Shown: positions 44,104 through 54,934 of the stretch, in pieces
Position numbering within the stretch: position 1 is the first letter of the stretch
How the letters are laid out: each line of letters begins with the position of its first letter
Origin: Phialophora verrucosa
Lineage: Eukaryota; Ascomycota; Eurotiomycetes; Chaetothyriales; Herpotrichiellaceae
Reading direction: 5' to 3'
Assembly: GCA_002099365.1 (NCBI GenBank)
Contig: MSED01000009.1
Span: 186,001 to 250,000, forward strand
DNA length: 64,000 nucleotides
Made by a program: the position numbers and the translations under genes
Notes under the pieces: model-generated
What the model saw: only the letters and a program-made list of their open reading frames with translations
Told to the model about the DNA's origin: nothing
Databases searched by the model: none

Positions 44104-46429
44104 ATGGCGCCTCCACAGCCTCTTGCATCGCCTACCAAGATACCCCTGCTGCAAGAAAAAGCTCTTGATACACCAGCTACGAATTTCAGCGGAGAAAGCC
44201 CTCCTCCTACTCCCGGTGAACAACATGAATCCAAGAACATGGAAGGCGCCCTAACCTCCTTGCTCTGGGGAGCATTTGGACCATGTATCCCGGTCGTGGT
44301 TGTATCCAGCGTCTTGTTGACAGCAATCCTGTACAATCGCATTCCGGATGGCTACGTCTTTGACCCGAGCAAAAGCACCAAGACCTCGAACGAGGTTTTG
44401 AGCGCCCTCCATGGCATTCAAGAGATCGAGAACAACGGTGGCAGCAAAGCTTACTATCTTTACGAGAATTCCATCACGAATCCTGCTGTCCTGCACATGA
44501 TCTCTTCCTGGACCGCGAAAATCATGCCTTTCGTGACAGGGGCTAGCATGGCTTTAGTGGCCTTCTTGGCTGGCCAACGCATCATCAAGGCGACCTCAGC
44601 CAAGTCAGAAAGCCTCCCGAGCCCACATCAGGTTTCAATCTTGATCAACTTGCTGAATGGCGGGGGAGCACAGCCCCTGCTCGATACCATCAAGTACCGT
44701 TGGCAGAACCATGAAGTCCTGGTACAGCCGGTTCCCTTGGCCTTCTGGTGTTTGCTATTCATCGTTGTTATCACGTAAGGACCTGGACCCCGTGCTTTGA
44801 TTCTGTTCTGACTGAGCGCTACAGGTTCGTGATTGGGGCTGTAGATGTAAGTCACCTTGGATACCTGTGCCAGTGCCAGGCGTTATTGCTCCGACTGTCA
44901 TTGCCTTCGCAGTGTTTTGTATACTGACAAGTCCGTAGAGTTGGTTCGGTACCGCCACGAAAGCCGTAAACATTGCTCTCGTCACCCCTATCGCAACCAC
45001 ATCCTTCCTTTACGGACGAAGTCTAGATCCGGACCGATGCGCAACAGGATCCTGGGAGAGTCGCAGCTGTCCGTCGAACCCAGACGCTCGCTGTCTCTAC
45101 CCCTGCAGCATGACGAGCTGGAACTCTTCCGGCCAAGAGCGAGAGGGACTTTATCATGCGCAAGAGGCAGCGGAGACTCTGATGCAGAACTCGCGGTCCA
45201 ATACAATTTTCAACGTGACGGTTGACGATGGATCCAACTACTACTTCCTCGGGGACATCCACAGCGGCATGAAGCTTGACTTTGCTGCGCACACGCTAGC
45301 AGTCAAGACCGAGTGCCAGGTGGTGACGAATACCTGCGATGTCAGCCCGGAAGGCGGATTCACATGTGGAACATACAGTGCACCGTCCTTTTCGTTTTCC
45401 GGCCAGGTTGGAGTCGCTGTCGAGAACGCGACCTCCTCGCCCGACGAGGCAATGGTCGGCATTCAATTCTTCAACGACTCGGCGTTGACGCAGCCAGTTG
45501 GGCTCGGGAGCAGCGCCACCGATCTCTTCGCTTCATCCAACCCCCTCCATTTCCTTTCGTGGAGCAAGGGCTTCCCGCCCGTCGACACCTACGCCGACGA
45601 ATTCGGGTACATGCGCACCAACGGCTTCCTGAAGAACGACACCAATGGCGACACGGTCTTCATCCTATCGTGCTCCGCAACAATCTACCAGGCCGAGTAC
45701 TACTGGATGAACGGGAGCGTGGCGCCCACCGAACTCGAAGCATACGAACCGGCACCCGACTACTACGGCGCGGTCTACAGCGCCCCGTTTTCCACGAACA
45801 GCGCCCTGTCGCACCTGGCCCTCCAGGACGCCGCAGCACTAGCCGCCTACCAGCTCCGTCCGGAAGGTGTCGGCAAAGTCTTCGCCAACTACTTCTCCAA
45901 AGCGGCCGTGGCATTTTCCGCCGGTCTCTCCGTGCCCGTTCCGAACGACCGAGAGTGGAAGCGCGAGAACACGTACCTCGCAACACGAGTCCCGCTAGTC
46001 CCGCTATATACCCTGATTGCGCTCAAGGGCGTGTACGCCTTCTTCGCCCTGGCTCTCGCCCTGCTCGCCGTCTTCAGGACCCGTGTGTCGGAAGCCCAAG
46101 AAGTCAAGGAGCGGCTGACGGTCGACGGCCTCGCTGCGGGCTTCTTCGAGCCCAACGCCGCGCACGAGAAGGCCGTCAAACAAGTCTCCGACCTCTTCCA
46201 GGAACATCAGACGCCCGAGAAGAGCGACGCCACTAGGAAGGTCGGCCTCCTGCAGAACGATCAGGGCGGCTGGCTCTGGGTGACGGTGGCGCGCCAAGCC
46301 TTCGACGGCCTCGGTCTCCACGAGGTCATGAACACGGCCGCCGACCAGGCTGCCGATGCTGCCGTGGGCAAGATGGGCACCGTCGGCCAAGTGGGCGAAG
46401 GGTATAAATTGATCAAGGACATTCTTTAG
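44104..46429 (+). CDS. Multipass membrane protein with a large extracytosolic domain
   Basis: Three exons, 44104-44774, a 22-nt microexon 44825-44846, and 44939-46429, giving 727 residues. The microexon and both junctions are in phase. A Pro-rich cytosolic N-terminus is followed by three hydrophobic segments (~52-78, CIPVVVVSSVLLTAIL; ~132-160, IMPFVTGASMALVAFLAG; ~210-235, AFWCLLFIVVITFVIGAV). A ~370-residue domain follows with paired cysteines (CATGSWESRSC, CLYPC, CQVVTNTC) and several N-glycosylation sequons, so it is probably outside the cell or in the lumen. A last helix (LVPLYTLIALKGVYAFFALA) leads to a ~100-residue cytosolic tail. The form matches a widespread family of uncharacterised fungal membrane proteins. 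I cannot assign a function. Confidence 0.75.
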
Positions 46430-46890
46430 CAATGGATATAATGAGATGGATGTGATGTGATGTGGATGGACTCGAAGTCGTGGTCGGCCGGGAAGCTAGT
46501 TAGGTATCGTACGGACAGGCAGGGCAGGGAGGCATTTGGATGTCGGATGTCGGTAATGGATATCGAAAACGGGAACGGACACGGACAGGAAGCTTTGATT
46601 GGCCTGGCGAAGGATACGCGACCCCTGGGAATAATCTCCTTTTGTATTTAACAAATTACGTAGTGTGTCATTGCTACACGGTACAGTCTACCCCTTGAAT
46701 CCGATACTGCCGCCGGCGACTTCGCAATCATCCTGTATGCGACGTTCATCCTACGATTGAGATTGTCCTGGGCCGTAAGCTCTAAGCTCTAAGCTCTAAG
46801 CTCTTGGGGTTTGCAGCTGGCTCTCGCTCTACGACCATGATTGAACCCCGTGTTGTGCTCCCCAGTAGTACGCGTGTACGGACCAATCAG
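46430..46890. other. Intergenic, 0.46 kb, between convergent genes
   Basis: It contains a perfect heptamer repeat at 46776-46803. Otherwise unremarkable. Confidence 0.5.
46776..46803. repeat. Heptamer tandem repeat (TAAGCTC)4
   Basis: Four perfect 7-base units between the 3' ends of two convergent genes. Confidence 0.9.
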
Positions 46891-49340
46891 TCAGTTAGTG
46901 CCTACGGCTGGGGATTGCGTTTGAGATCCACTTGAGTTCGAAGGCTGGGACTGCCCTTGTGATTGAAATGGAGCAGAACTCTGTGCCTGCGAGGATGATA
47001 CGGCGTAGTTGTGCACCTGGGAAACATAATCGCTATTGTGTACTACCGGCGGCGTTGAATGAGTAGGTACAGCACCAGGCATACTCTGGCTTCGACTTGG
47101 CACTAAGTGCGGCCTGATTTTGGTCGCGAAGAGCTCAGCAGGATTTGGGACAAAGACATACGAAGGTGAGGGGTTCGAAACAGGTGGAGGTAGACATTGT
47201 CGCGCTTGAGGACAAGGCTGCAAAAGTGTTGCTGCACGGGCCGGTGGAGGCGGGAGTGGTGGTTGCGAAGAGTCATCGCGGGGATTCTGGTAGAGATATG
47301 GAGGATAGGCAGGCTGGCCGGGTGGAGGATACTGCCATTTACCTGGATGGTTGGGAGGCAAGTGGTGTGGGTGCTGTGCTGGCACATACTGAGCCTGAGT
47401 CGGTGGGGCGGGTGGAGGTGGCTGTTGCATGATAGCAGGTCGAGCAGATTTTGGAGGCTGCGAGGTTTGCTGTTTCTGGCTTTCAAGTAGGCGGATCTTC
47501 TCCTCGGCCTCGATCAATCTCTGTTTCAAGGAATCAATTTCGGCTGAGCTTGATGATGCAAATGCCAGGCCATTCCCTTGATGCATTGCTGCAGGATTTG
47601 GTCGAACTGGCGCAGCTGTCACAAGCATCGGAGCAGTGACAGACTCCTCAGAAGCTTGGTCATTGGAGCGGTTCGAGCTCTTTTCCTTAGGCTCCGTCTT
47701 ACTGCCCTGCGTGGTTTTGTCATTGGTTGTAGACACACTCGTCATACGGGGACGCCGCTTGGTTTTGTCACTCGAACTTGCCGCAGTTGTTGATTCTAGG
47801 ACGTCTTCAACGCCTTCTCCTAGAGCCGGTGGTGCTGAGCCACCATCGCAGTCAACCGAAGTGTTCGCTTCACGGATTCCAGCGACAGAGTCTTCTGGCC
47901 GACCCGCCGACCCAAGAAAGTCGAACAGGGGCTGTAGACTATTCTCCCGATTATGGGCACTCTGAGTTGCAGATGCATTGTCGCCTTGAGTTATGGGTTC
48001 GGTGGCCCTTCTTTTGCGTCTCCCTAGTGTCTTCGGTTCTTCTGTCGGTGTCCTCTTTCGAGTCTTCTCGTGCGGGTCAGACTTGTCTTGCGAGACACGT
48101 CCCCTGTGTGGAGGCAGCTTTTCGGGATGAAAAATCTCCCAAAGCTTTCTGCGCTTACTCCCGTTTCTCGGAAGGGGTGCTGTCTCTTCAAAAGTGGGAT
48201 GAATGGGAATATGTCTGTAGTCAAGTTGGAGATTGTTCTTGGTTAGGGAAAATTTGATCCAGATTCCTCCTCCACACTCGTATACCGGCTTTCGACTCTT
48301 CACGCCACAACGAATCTTAGCGAGACCCTCGTTTGCAGCTCTTCCTTTGTTCAGTACTGAATCGTTGCAGTAGTAGGAGAATCTCTGCGAAGATTTCTTA
48401 GCCCCGCCCACGCAGACGCGGGAGTCGCAATCACAGTGCAGAAGCTACAGGATCAGTCGACGAACAAGGGACATACATTTGCTTGATCAGCGTTCGACAG
48501 CCAGTTGTTATGAAAGCTGTAGCGGAACCCGTCAATTTCTGAAATGGCGTCGACAAGGGATTTGGAGATTCTCTTCTGCGTGATAATTTGCTGTGCATAT
48601 GCATTAGCATCTACTGATGTTGTAGACAAAATCAAAAAGATGTCGCCTAGAGGTAGGAGAACTCACTTCCCTCGGATCACCGACGTTATGCAAGGCATCA
48701 ACCACCGACACTGCAGATTTCTTAAACATAGAGTACGTAAACGGGGTCTTTTTGTTGCCTGGGTCACCCGTTCCCAGTGCCTCCCGAGCCGGTATCAGAA
48801 ACGCTGCGGTGACTGGAAAGCTGAACTCCAGGGTGGTGTGCTCAGCAGGGTGGATGGGATTTGCCAAGTATTCTCTCAAGCCGGACTCGAGATCCTCCAG
48901 CCTTGAGCACTGGAAATGGACCGTTTGTCCCAGCGGATCTTTTGGATGACGGCCCCTCTTCCTCCTGTGCAGGCATCAACCTTCGTGTTAGAGAAGCGCG
49001 TGAGAAGGCTGACCCAGCTGGAGGAGCGGAGAGCATACCTCGGTCGCGTCCCGGCTACAGTTGTGCCAGGGACACTAGCATATATTTGCTGCGTGACGTT
49101 GTTCCCGACATTGTCAACTGCAGGAGTGGTTTCTTCCCCGACTGGAGAAACATATGATGGCTCATTCTCGCCATGGCCATCCAGGGCCGAAGGAGACTCC
49201 TCCATTGGTGCGGTTGTGATGGGCGCAATAGATGTCTTTCGCAAATTCCCCAAAAGCTGCATTAGAGTAAGAAGGATTTTAAGATCAAAGATCTTCCCCT
49301 GCCAAGACTCCAACAGAGAGCCTCTCGGGGTCCACTTCAT
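46891..49340 (-). CDS. WRKY-GCM1/Rbf1-like DNA-binding protein candidate
   Basis: Four exons on the minus strand: 49340-49039, 48964-48667, 48590-48477 and 48384-46891, giving 735 residues. A later ATG at 49205 could instead be the start. Exon 1-2 splicing makes an AT-hook-like basic patch (RRKRGRHPKDPLGQ). A conserved-looking core follows from QTVHFQCSRLEDLESGL to YRHIPIHP. It ends in C244, C264, C275, H296 and H300, where C275-x20-H296-x3-H300 with a GGGIWIKFSL strand resembles the zinc-binding fold of the WRKY-GCM1 class seen in Candida Rbf1. Next is a basic segment (KRRKLWEIF, GRRKRRATEP), a coiled coil (SLKQRLIEAEEKIRLLESQK) and a long Pro/Gln/Ser-rich tail. It is likely a nuclear regulator. 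Family placement is inference. Confidence 0.65.
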
Positions 49341-49430
49341 CAAGGCGATTGGTTGATCTTCACCGCAGGACAATGGCCCGCAGCTCGTAGATTTCTGGCG
49401 CGCTTTCTCTCTCTAAACCAGCTCGAGTTT
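49341..49430. promoter_or_regulatory. Compact bidirectional promoter
   Basis: Only 90 bases separate the proposed ATG codons of the Rbf1-like gene (minus) and guanylate kinase (plus). If the alternative starts at 49205 and 49527 are used, the gap grows to about 320 bases, which is more usual. Confidence 0.5.
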
Positions 49431-50247
49431 ATGTCCCCCATAACACCTTCGATTTCTTCGAGACTACGTGTCTGCGCGAGATCTGCACCTCGAATCGCTG
49501 TTCGATACTCGAGCGGTGCCATTAGCATGGCACCAGTCTCTGCAGATGACCGCTTCCGAGCTATTGTGTTTTCTGGGCCCAGCGGCACGGGCAAGAGCAC
49601 ACTGATAAAGCGCTTGTTTGCAGCCCATCCTGATCTTTTCGGCTTCTCGTAAGTCTCGCCTAGATCGCCGTGTCACCGTCGCTCAGAATGGTCAGCCGTT
49701 CGTCTTTCAAGACTGACAATAGGGCAGTGTGTCCCATGCCACCAGAAAACCCAGGCCCGGCGAAGTAGACGGAACCCACTATCACTTCGTCAGCGTCGAT
49801 AAGTTTGAGTCCATGATCGCGAACGATGCTTTTCTCGAACATGCAAAATTCGGCGGGAACTACTATGGGTCATCCAAACAAGCTGTGCAGGATGTCGCAG
49901 AGGGTCGTGGGAAAGACATCAATGGAGGAACCGCTGAAGGGAAGAGGATATGCATATTCGACATTGAGATGGAAGGAGTCAAGCAATTGAAGAAGAGCAA
50001 TCTGAATCCGAGGATATGCTTCATTCAGCCGCCCAGTCTTGAAATCCTGGAGCAGCGGTTACGGGGGCGCGGCGACACCGATGAAGCTTCAGTTCAAAAG
50101 AGGTTGGCTCAAGCGAAGAACGAGATCGAATACTGCAAAACTGAAGGCAAGAACGACAAAGTCATCATCAACGACGACTTGGACCGTACCTTCAGCGAGC
50201 TGGACGAATGGGTCATGAAAGATATTTCAACCCCAACCTCGACTTGA
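49431..50247 (+). CDS. GUK1: Guanylate kinase, with N-terminal extension
   Basis: Two exons, 49431-49648 and 49728-50247 (79-nt intron, CTGAC branch site), 245 residues. The splice rebuilds the family block FGFSVSHATRKPRPGEVDG. The P-loop is SGPSGTGKST at 48-57. GMP-binding and lid elements follow: THYHFVSVDKFE, FGGNYYGSSKQAV, CIFDIEMEGVKQLKKS and RLRGRGDTDEASVQKRL. The enzyme converts GMP and ATP to GDP and ADP in nucleotide supply, including GDP-mannose for glycosylation. The usual cytosolic form would start at M33 (49527, MAPVSADDRFRAIVF). The upstream ATG adds 32 residues rich in Arg and Ser and free of acidic residues, like a mitochondrial presequence. Confidence 0.9.
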
Positions 50248-50477
50248 CTCGAAAATTCTGCACAGCTCTCATTTCAACTACAATGATGATGAATGGTCAT
50301 GAGGAATTAGTTTATACCCCGGTTGCAAAAAAGACGAAAGACCCGCTCTCTGGTAGACGCTCAGCAATAGAATGAAAAGAAGAGGACATGGCAATCGCTC
50401 AAGCTCAACCATTGCTTTTGTCAAATCATCGCAATCCCCTCATCCACTTCTTCGATGCTTGAACATGTTCGTCTCCT

Positions 50478-51709
50478 CTAATATCCGTTCATGGTCAGTC
50501 TCTGTGAGCCTCTGCTCAACTCTCGGTCGGCGGCAGGACTGATGGGCCGGCTACCAGCCATACCGCCAGCGCTGCTCTCTTTGAGTGCCAGCAACTGCTT
50601 CGCCCTGAATGTCTCGTAGTGGATCTGACTGGTGGTTTCAATGAGATCTTGGAGATGGGTGCGAGTCAGGAAGTTTCGGAGGTAGACAAACTCGCAGTGG
50701 TTCTCGTCTTCGACATTGATGATGCCCCATTTGTTCTGCCGGCCACGGACCTGCTTGCCGCTAACAATGATCGATTTCTCGCTGCCGACGACTGCGAAGG
50801 GAATGATGTCCTTGATAGTCGCATTTGTGGCACGCTCCTCATCATCCAATTCCTCGTTATCGTATGGGTACATCTTGAGGTTGTGGAAAGCAAACTCCTC
50901 CTTGATTCGCTCCTTGAACGCTCGGCGTTCTTCAAGGGTGAGGGAGTCGGCCTTTGCAATGACTGGGACGACATTGACCACATCGGAGAGCTTCTTCAAA
51001 ACCACGATGTCGATGGGCTTCAAAGCATGGCCAGACGGTTGGATGAAAAAGAGGCAGCAGTGGATGCGGGTATCTGGAATGTAGCGTTCTCTTTGGGCTG
51101 TGAGTTCTTTGCGGAGGTCTGCTTGTGGTTAGTAACCAAAAGCTGTACTTGGCTGCTATGGTTGAGGAGCACTCACAGGCCGAATGTTGGTCTTTGATGT
51201 ATTTCACGATAGGATCCCAGCTGAAGTTGTCAGTCAAGTGCGCCATAAAGTGGCCCATGATCAGACTCACCATCGGTCATTGTTCACAAGATCACCATAG
51301 CCGGGGGTATCGACAATGCTAAGTCGTAGTCTCACGCCATTCTCTTCAATGACTAGGTATTATCAGCAATATGTCCAGGCACCTTCAAACGGAAAGACTG
51401 ACTGTGCGAGACGGTCTGGATATCGGTGGTGGATCGAATTGGCTCGTCGGGTCGCAGGCGGCCTTTGGAGTCGATGAGGTGCGAAGCGAAGATGGTGTTG
51501 ATGAGAGTCGATTTGCCTAGTCCAGTTTGACCTTGAAAAATGAGCAGGTAAGCGAGAATTGGAACAGGTCTTTAATTACCAACACAGATGACGTTGAATT
51601 GGAAACCTCTCTTCAGCAACTTCTTTTCGATCTGTTGTGTGATAGAGTCGAAGCCGACATGCGATCTGGGGAAGACCGCGTTCGGTTGTTGCATTGCCAT
51701 GGCCGCCAT
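50478..51709 (-). CDS. CDC10: Septin Cdc10/AspD
   Basis: Five exons on the minus strand: 51709-51580, 51531-51403, 51352-51271, 51220-51177 (44 nt) and 51118-50478, giving 341 residues. All introns are 48-58 nt. GTPase motifs are G1 GQTGLGKST (44-52), G3 DTPG (101-104) and G4 AKAD (183-186). The septin-unique element follows, with RTHLQDLIETTSQIHYE near the end. The junction reading NNDRCWDPIVKYIKDQHSAY is diagnostic of the Cdc10 group. The C-terminus is short (SRGSQRLTMNGY) and has no coiled coil, as in Cdc10. It is the central subunit of septin rods, rings and bars at septa and hyphal branches. It is convergent with guanylate kinase, 230 bases stop to stop. Confidence 0.93.
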
Positions 51710-52085
51710 CTCGTTTTGAGGGCGGTAGAGACTCGTGAGATACTGATGCGATAAACAAGAGCGATCTTGATGCGCAGGTCAACGTGAGGTCGGATTGAGG
51801 ATGGGAGGCACAAAGGGAAGAGGGAGTTGCGACTGCGGACAAATTTCCCCAGATGATCTTGCCAGCATTTGACAGGAACGACAGGCCGCCCCTATTTTCC
51901 TTCCCAATGCGCAGAACGCGCCAAGTGACAGGGGCAACTAGCACCGTTCCTGAGGTCTAACGCTATATGGCTACAGGTCTGTCTACGGTGGTACATGAAG
52001 ACCAACGCGAGCTTGTCCAAATATTCTTGTAGTTTACTGCGCTCTTAGTACCTGGCTGTCACTGCGCAGTTGACACTGTAGGGCC
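51710..52085. promoter_or_regulatory. Divergent promoter of CDC10 and MRPL32, 376 bases
   Basis: The two genes read outward from this short stretch. No recognisable element beyond compactness; small frames inside it are not protein-like. Confidence 0.45.
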
Positions 52086-52594
52086 ATGATGGCGCTAGCT
52101 GGTCCGGTCAGCAATGGTCGGCTATCAGATCTGCTCCTTCGAAGGACCATGGCCACCATCTCAACCGCAATTCGAGCATGGCCTTCACGAAGTCTACTGT
52201 CGGCGTCCATCCCACTCCCAGCCATTGCGGTCATCCTCCCCGGTCTTGTATCAGGCATTTGGGAGGGTATCTTGAGGGCCGTACCAAAAAAGAAAACCTC
52301 GCACAGCAAGAAAAGACACAGACAATTAGCTGGGAAGGCACTTAAAGATGTGAAAGCTGTGAATCAATGTCCGGGTTGTGGCAAACCGAAGAAAGCTCAT
52401 ACGTTGTGCCCATACTGCGTCGCAGGTTCGTCGAATGCGTCTGCCATCTTGAAAAGATACTGAATCAAACGATAGAAATCTACGAGAGTTGGAGAGCCCG
52501 CGATGCGGAGGCCAAAGATATGGCTAGACTCGGGGAGGCTACAAGCGAAAGTGGAATTGAAGAACAACGGCTCAATGAAGAGAAGGCGAAATGA
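52086..52594 (+). CDS. MRPL32: Mitochondrial large-subunit ribosomal protein bL32m
   Basis: Two exons, 52086-52425 and 52476-52594 (50-nt intron), 152 residues. The start has two consecutive ATGs. An Arg-containing, acid-poor N-terminus (ATISTAIRAWPSRSLLSAS) is the import presequence, which in yeast Mrpl32 is cleaved by the m-AAA protease. The mature domain begins VPKKKTSHSKKRHRQLAGKA. The zinc ribbon is CPGCG...CPYC. The splice adds a Glu-rich C-terminus (EIYESWRARDAEAKDMARLG); without it the frame would stop after a few non-conserved residues. The product is a component of the mitoribosome near the exit tunnel. Confidence 0.9.
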
Positions 52595-53166
52595 CCGCAT
52601 TCCCAAAAAGCAAGGCATCTGCTCAGGCTATCGAGCTTGGTGCTGATCCGTGTCAAGCGACGAATGGCTCACGCTCATACAATGTCTCTGGTCCGGCACT
52701 GGATACCGCCACGCATAAGGCTGAGTGCTCCGTTCGCCATGATTATTTCGTCAAGCTATCTTCGAAAGTACGAACCGAGTTGGTACCACAAACGGATAAA
52801 GACGGAATGACCTCCTCCCGGAGCACACTCTGGAGGTTTGGAGGGACGGGTTGGTAGGGTGGAGCTGTGCCGGAAACGGCCTACAAAGGCGATATACTGG
52901 CTCAGAGAGACCATCAGGTGGACGATGGCTATGCCAATAAGTGAAGAAAGTGAGGCTACACCAAGTGTTGCTCAACTCAGCGGCACAAAGACTTGGAGTT
53001 TGTAAAATTACGTCATTTGAAATGGAATACTGTAGACAGCCTCGAAGTCGAACTCAACTCTCGAGTGTACTTGCACCCTTTGACCGATAAACTTTGCTTG
53101 ATGGTTATTTGACCCCCCAAACCTGCTAGGTTGCTGTTGATATAGGGATGTATTGCCGAAGCCAAG
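52595..53166. other. Intergenic, 0.57 kb
   Basis: 3' flank of MRPL32 and promoter of SKI8. An open frame continues to 52857 but looks non-coding. Confidence 0.5.
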
Positions 53167-54299
53167 ATGGTTCGTACCTACATTTCGTGGTGTAATATTT
53201 CTCACATTGACGTTTTGTATTCCGTAGTCGAAACAATATCTCGCTCAGCATGCTATTGATAACGGTGAGTGCCCGCACAACCCTGCACTCGATCAGCTCG
53301 ACTGACATTGACATATAGCACACGCCACTGATGTCTTTGCGCTTGCCGCAACCACGACCCAAATCCTCACCGGCTCTGGCGAAACATCCATCAAGGTCCA
53401 CTCCACCACCGAGGACGACTTTCCGCTGGTTCAGACCCTGAACGATGCGCACAAACTCGGCTGCCATCATATTGTAACCGACCGTGAGACCGGGACAACC
53501 GCGGTGAGTGTCGGGTTTGACGGAGAAGTCAAAGTATGGAAGTACACGGAAGGCGTATGGAGAGATGCTGGAGAAATCGATGTCGGGTCAAGAAAGAAGG
53601 CTGGCGAGACATGGGCAGTATGCCTGTCCTTCGATGGAAAGTTCCTTGCAGGCACGACACACGATGGGCGGGTGAACGTCTGGGATCTGGGCGATACTGG
53701 AAGTCGCGAGAAGATCAGAGAGTTTGAGACCAAAGGCTCCTTTGGCATTTCGGTTGATATGGTAAATGGCACTGCCCGCGAGTCTGCTACTTTGAACTAA
53801 CCTCAGTCATGCGAAGTCTCCGGACGGACGATTCATAGCAAGCGGTCACGAATCCGGCAACATCTACGTATTCTCGACTGCAACATCCCGCCTTCTCCAT
53901 TCACTTCCTGGCTTGATCAAACCTGTCCGGGCAGTCAAGTTCTCCCCAGGCTCAAAGCTTCTCGCAGCGGCCGGAGATGCAAGAATTATCTCACTCTATG
54001 ACCCAGTCTCCGGCGTACAAGTCGCGAACCTCAGCGGACATGCGGCTTGGATCACGGGTCTTGACTGGAGCCACACCGGCCAGTACATTCTCAGTGGCAG
54101 TCTCGACGGCAAGGTGAAAGTATGGGATATCGAGCGGAGAGTCTGCGTGGCTACGCACAACGAGAGCGACAAAGGTATATGGGCTGTAGGGTGGCTTCCG
54201 AAGGGGGAGTCCAGTGTTGAGAGAGCCAAGGCGGAAAGGTTCGTGGCTGTGGGGAGCAACAAGGCGATTGCGATCTATCGTGAAGCTACTGGAGGATGA
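53167..54299 (+). CDS. SKI8: Ski complex WD40 subunit Ski8 (Rec14-like), ATG-only first exon
   Basis: Four exons: 53167-53169 (the ATG alone), 53228-53264, 53319-53761 and 53817-54299, giving 321 residues. The second exon starts SKQYLAQHAIDN directly after an acceptor and has no ATG of its own, so a start exon ending in ATG|GT is needed. ATG|GTTCGT at 53167 fits in phase and gives MSKQY, the usual Ski8 start. WD repeats are visible at AHATDVFALAATTTQILTGS, TAVSVGFDGEVKVWKY, TWAVCLSFDGKFLAGTTHDG, SPDGRFIASGHESGNIYVFS, PVRAVKFSPGSKLLAAAGD and HTGQYILSGSLDGKVKVWD. The third intron uses an AAG acceptor. Ski8 scaffolds Ski2 and Ski3 for cytosolic 3'-5' mRNA decay with the exosome, and acts in meiotic recombination in several fungi. 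Confidence 0.85.
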
Positions 54300-54934
54300 A
54301 GACCATCAATTCTTTGAGAATTGGTTTGTGAAACAATGAGTGCTTGGAGCGCTGCAGCAGCATGACAGAGTCCACTTCACGCTCACCGCGGCAGCGCATG
54401 ATACCCGCCGGAGCTGAGCGACATACTGATTCATGTCAGCTTCTCGCCAGTAAGACCAACATGAAAACAGTGTGCTTGGGCAAGTCGCCCAGATGAAGCC
54501 AACTACAGGGAGGCGGCTTAATGCCGGTTCTATGGAGGCCCACGAAGCCCGACAGCCTTGAAGGGAAAGTTTGGCAATCTCAGAGAAGTGAGGCGCACAA
54601 GGTTGCAGGCATCAGAGCCTGAGAGACGACAGACATGGCTCGCGGTATGGAGATAGATGAGAAAGAAGCCGAGAACCAAAAGTCTTTGCTTGGTACCTCT
54701 GGCCACTCTGTATCTAGATACTCAGTATCAGTTGTGCATGAATAGCAGGCTCAATCACAGGCCTGGCTGACCAAAGGCCTGCCAAGCAATAATTGTTAGT
54801 TACTTGGCAATCCCGTCTATGCAGGGCCCAACATGGTGCCCCTTTTCCGCCTCGCTTGATTTGGTCTTCGTGTGTCGGGGTATTGGTGCTTTGGACATGA
54901 TTCTGCGGTGTCCCATTTCGTCCAGCTCGAGCTC
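54300..54934. other. Intergenic, 0.6 kb
   Basis: 3' flank of SKI8 and promoter of the Zn2Cys6 gene. Nothing notable was seen. Confidence 0.5.

Noticed and set aside
45313..46236. 307-codon plus-strand frame inside the membrane-protein gene
   Set aside because: It is frame-shifted relative to the true exon and very Arg-rich, the typical out-of-frame reading of GC-rich coding DNA.
48445..48476. A 32-nt intron in the Rbf1-like gene, which would add a Cys-rich segment (LLHCDCDSRVCVGG)
   Set aside because: It is shorter than any other intron here (44 nt minimum). The acceptor at 48385-48386 gives a 92-nt intron with a CTAAG branch-like site and a cleaner protein.
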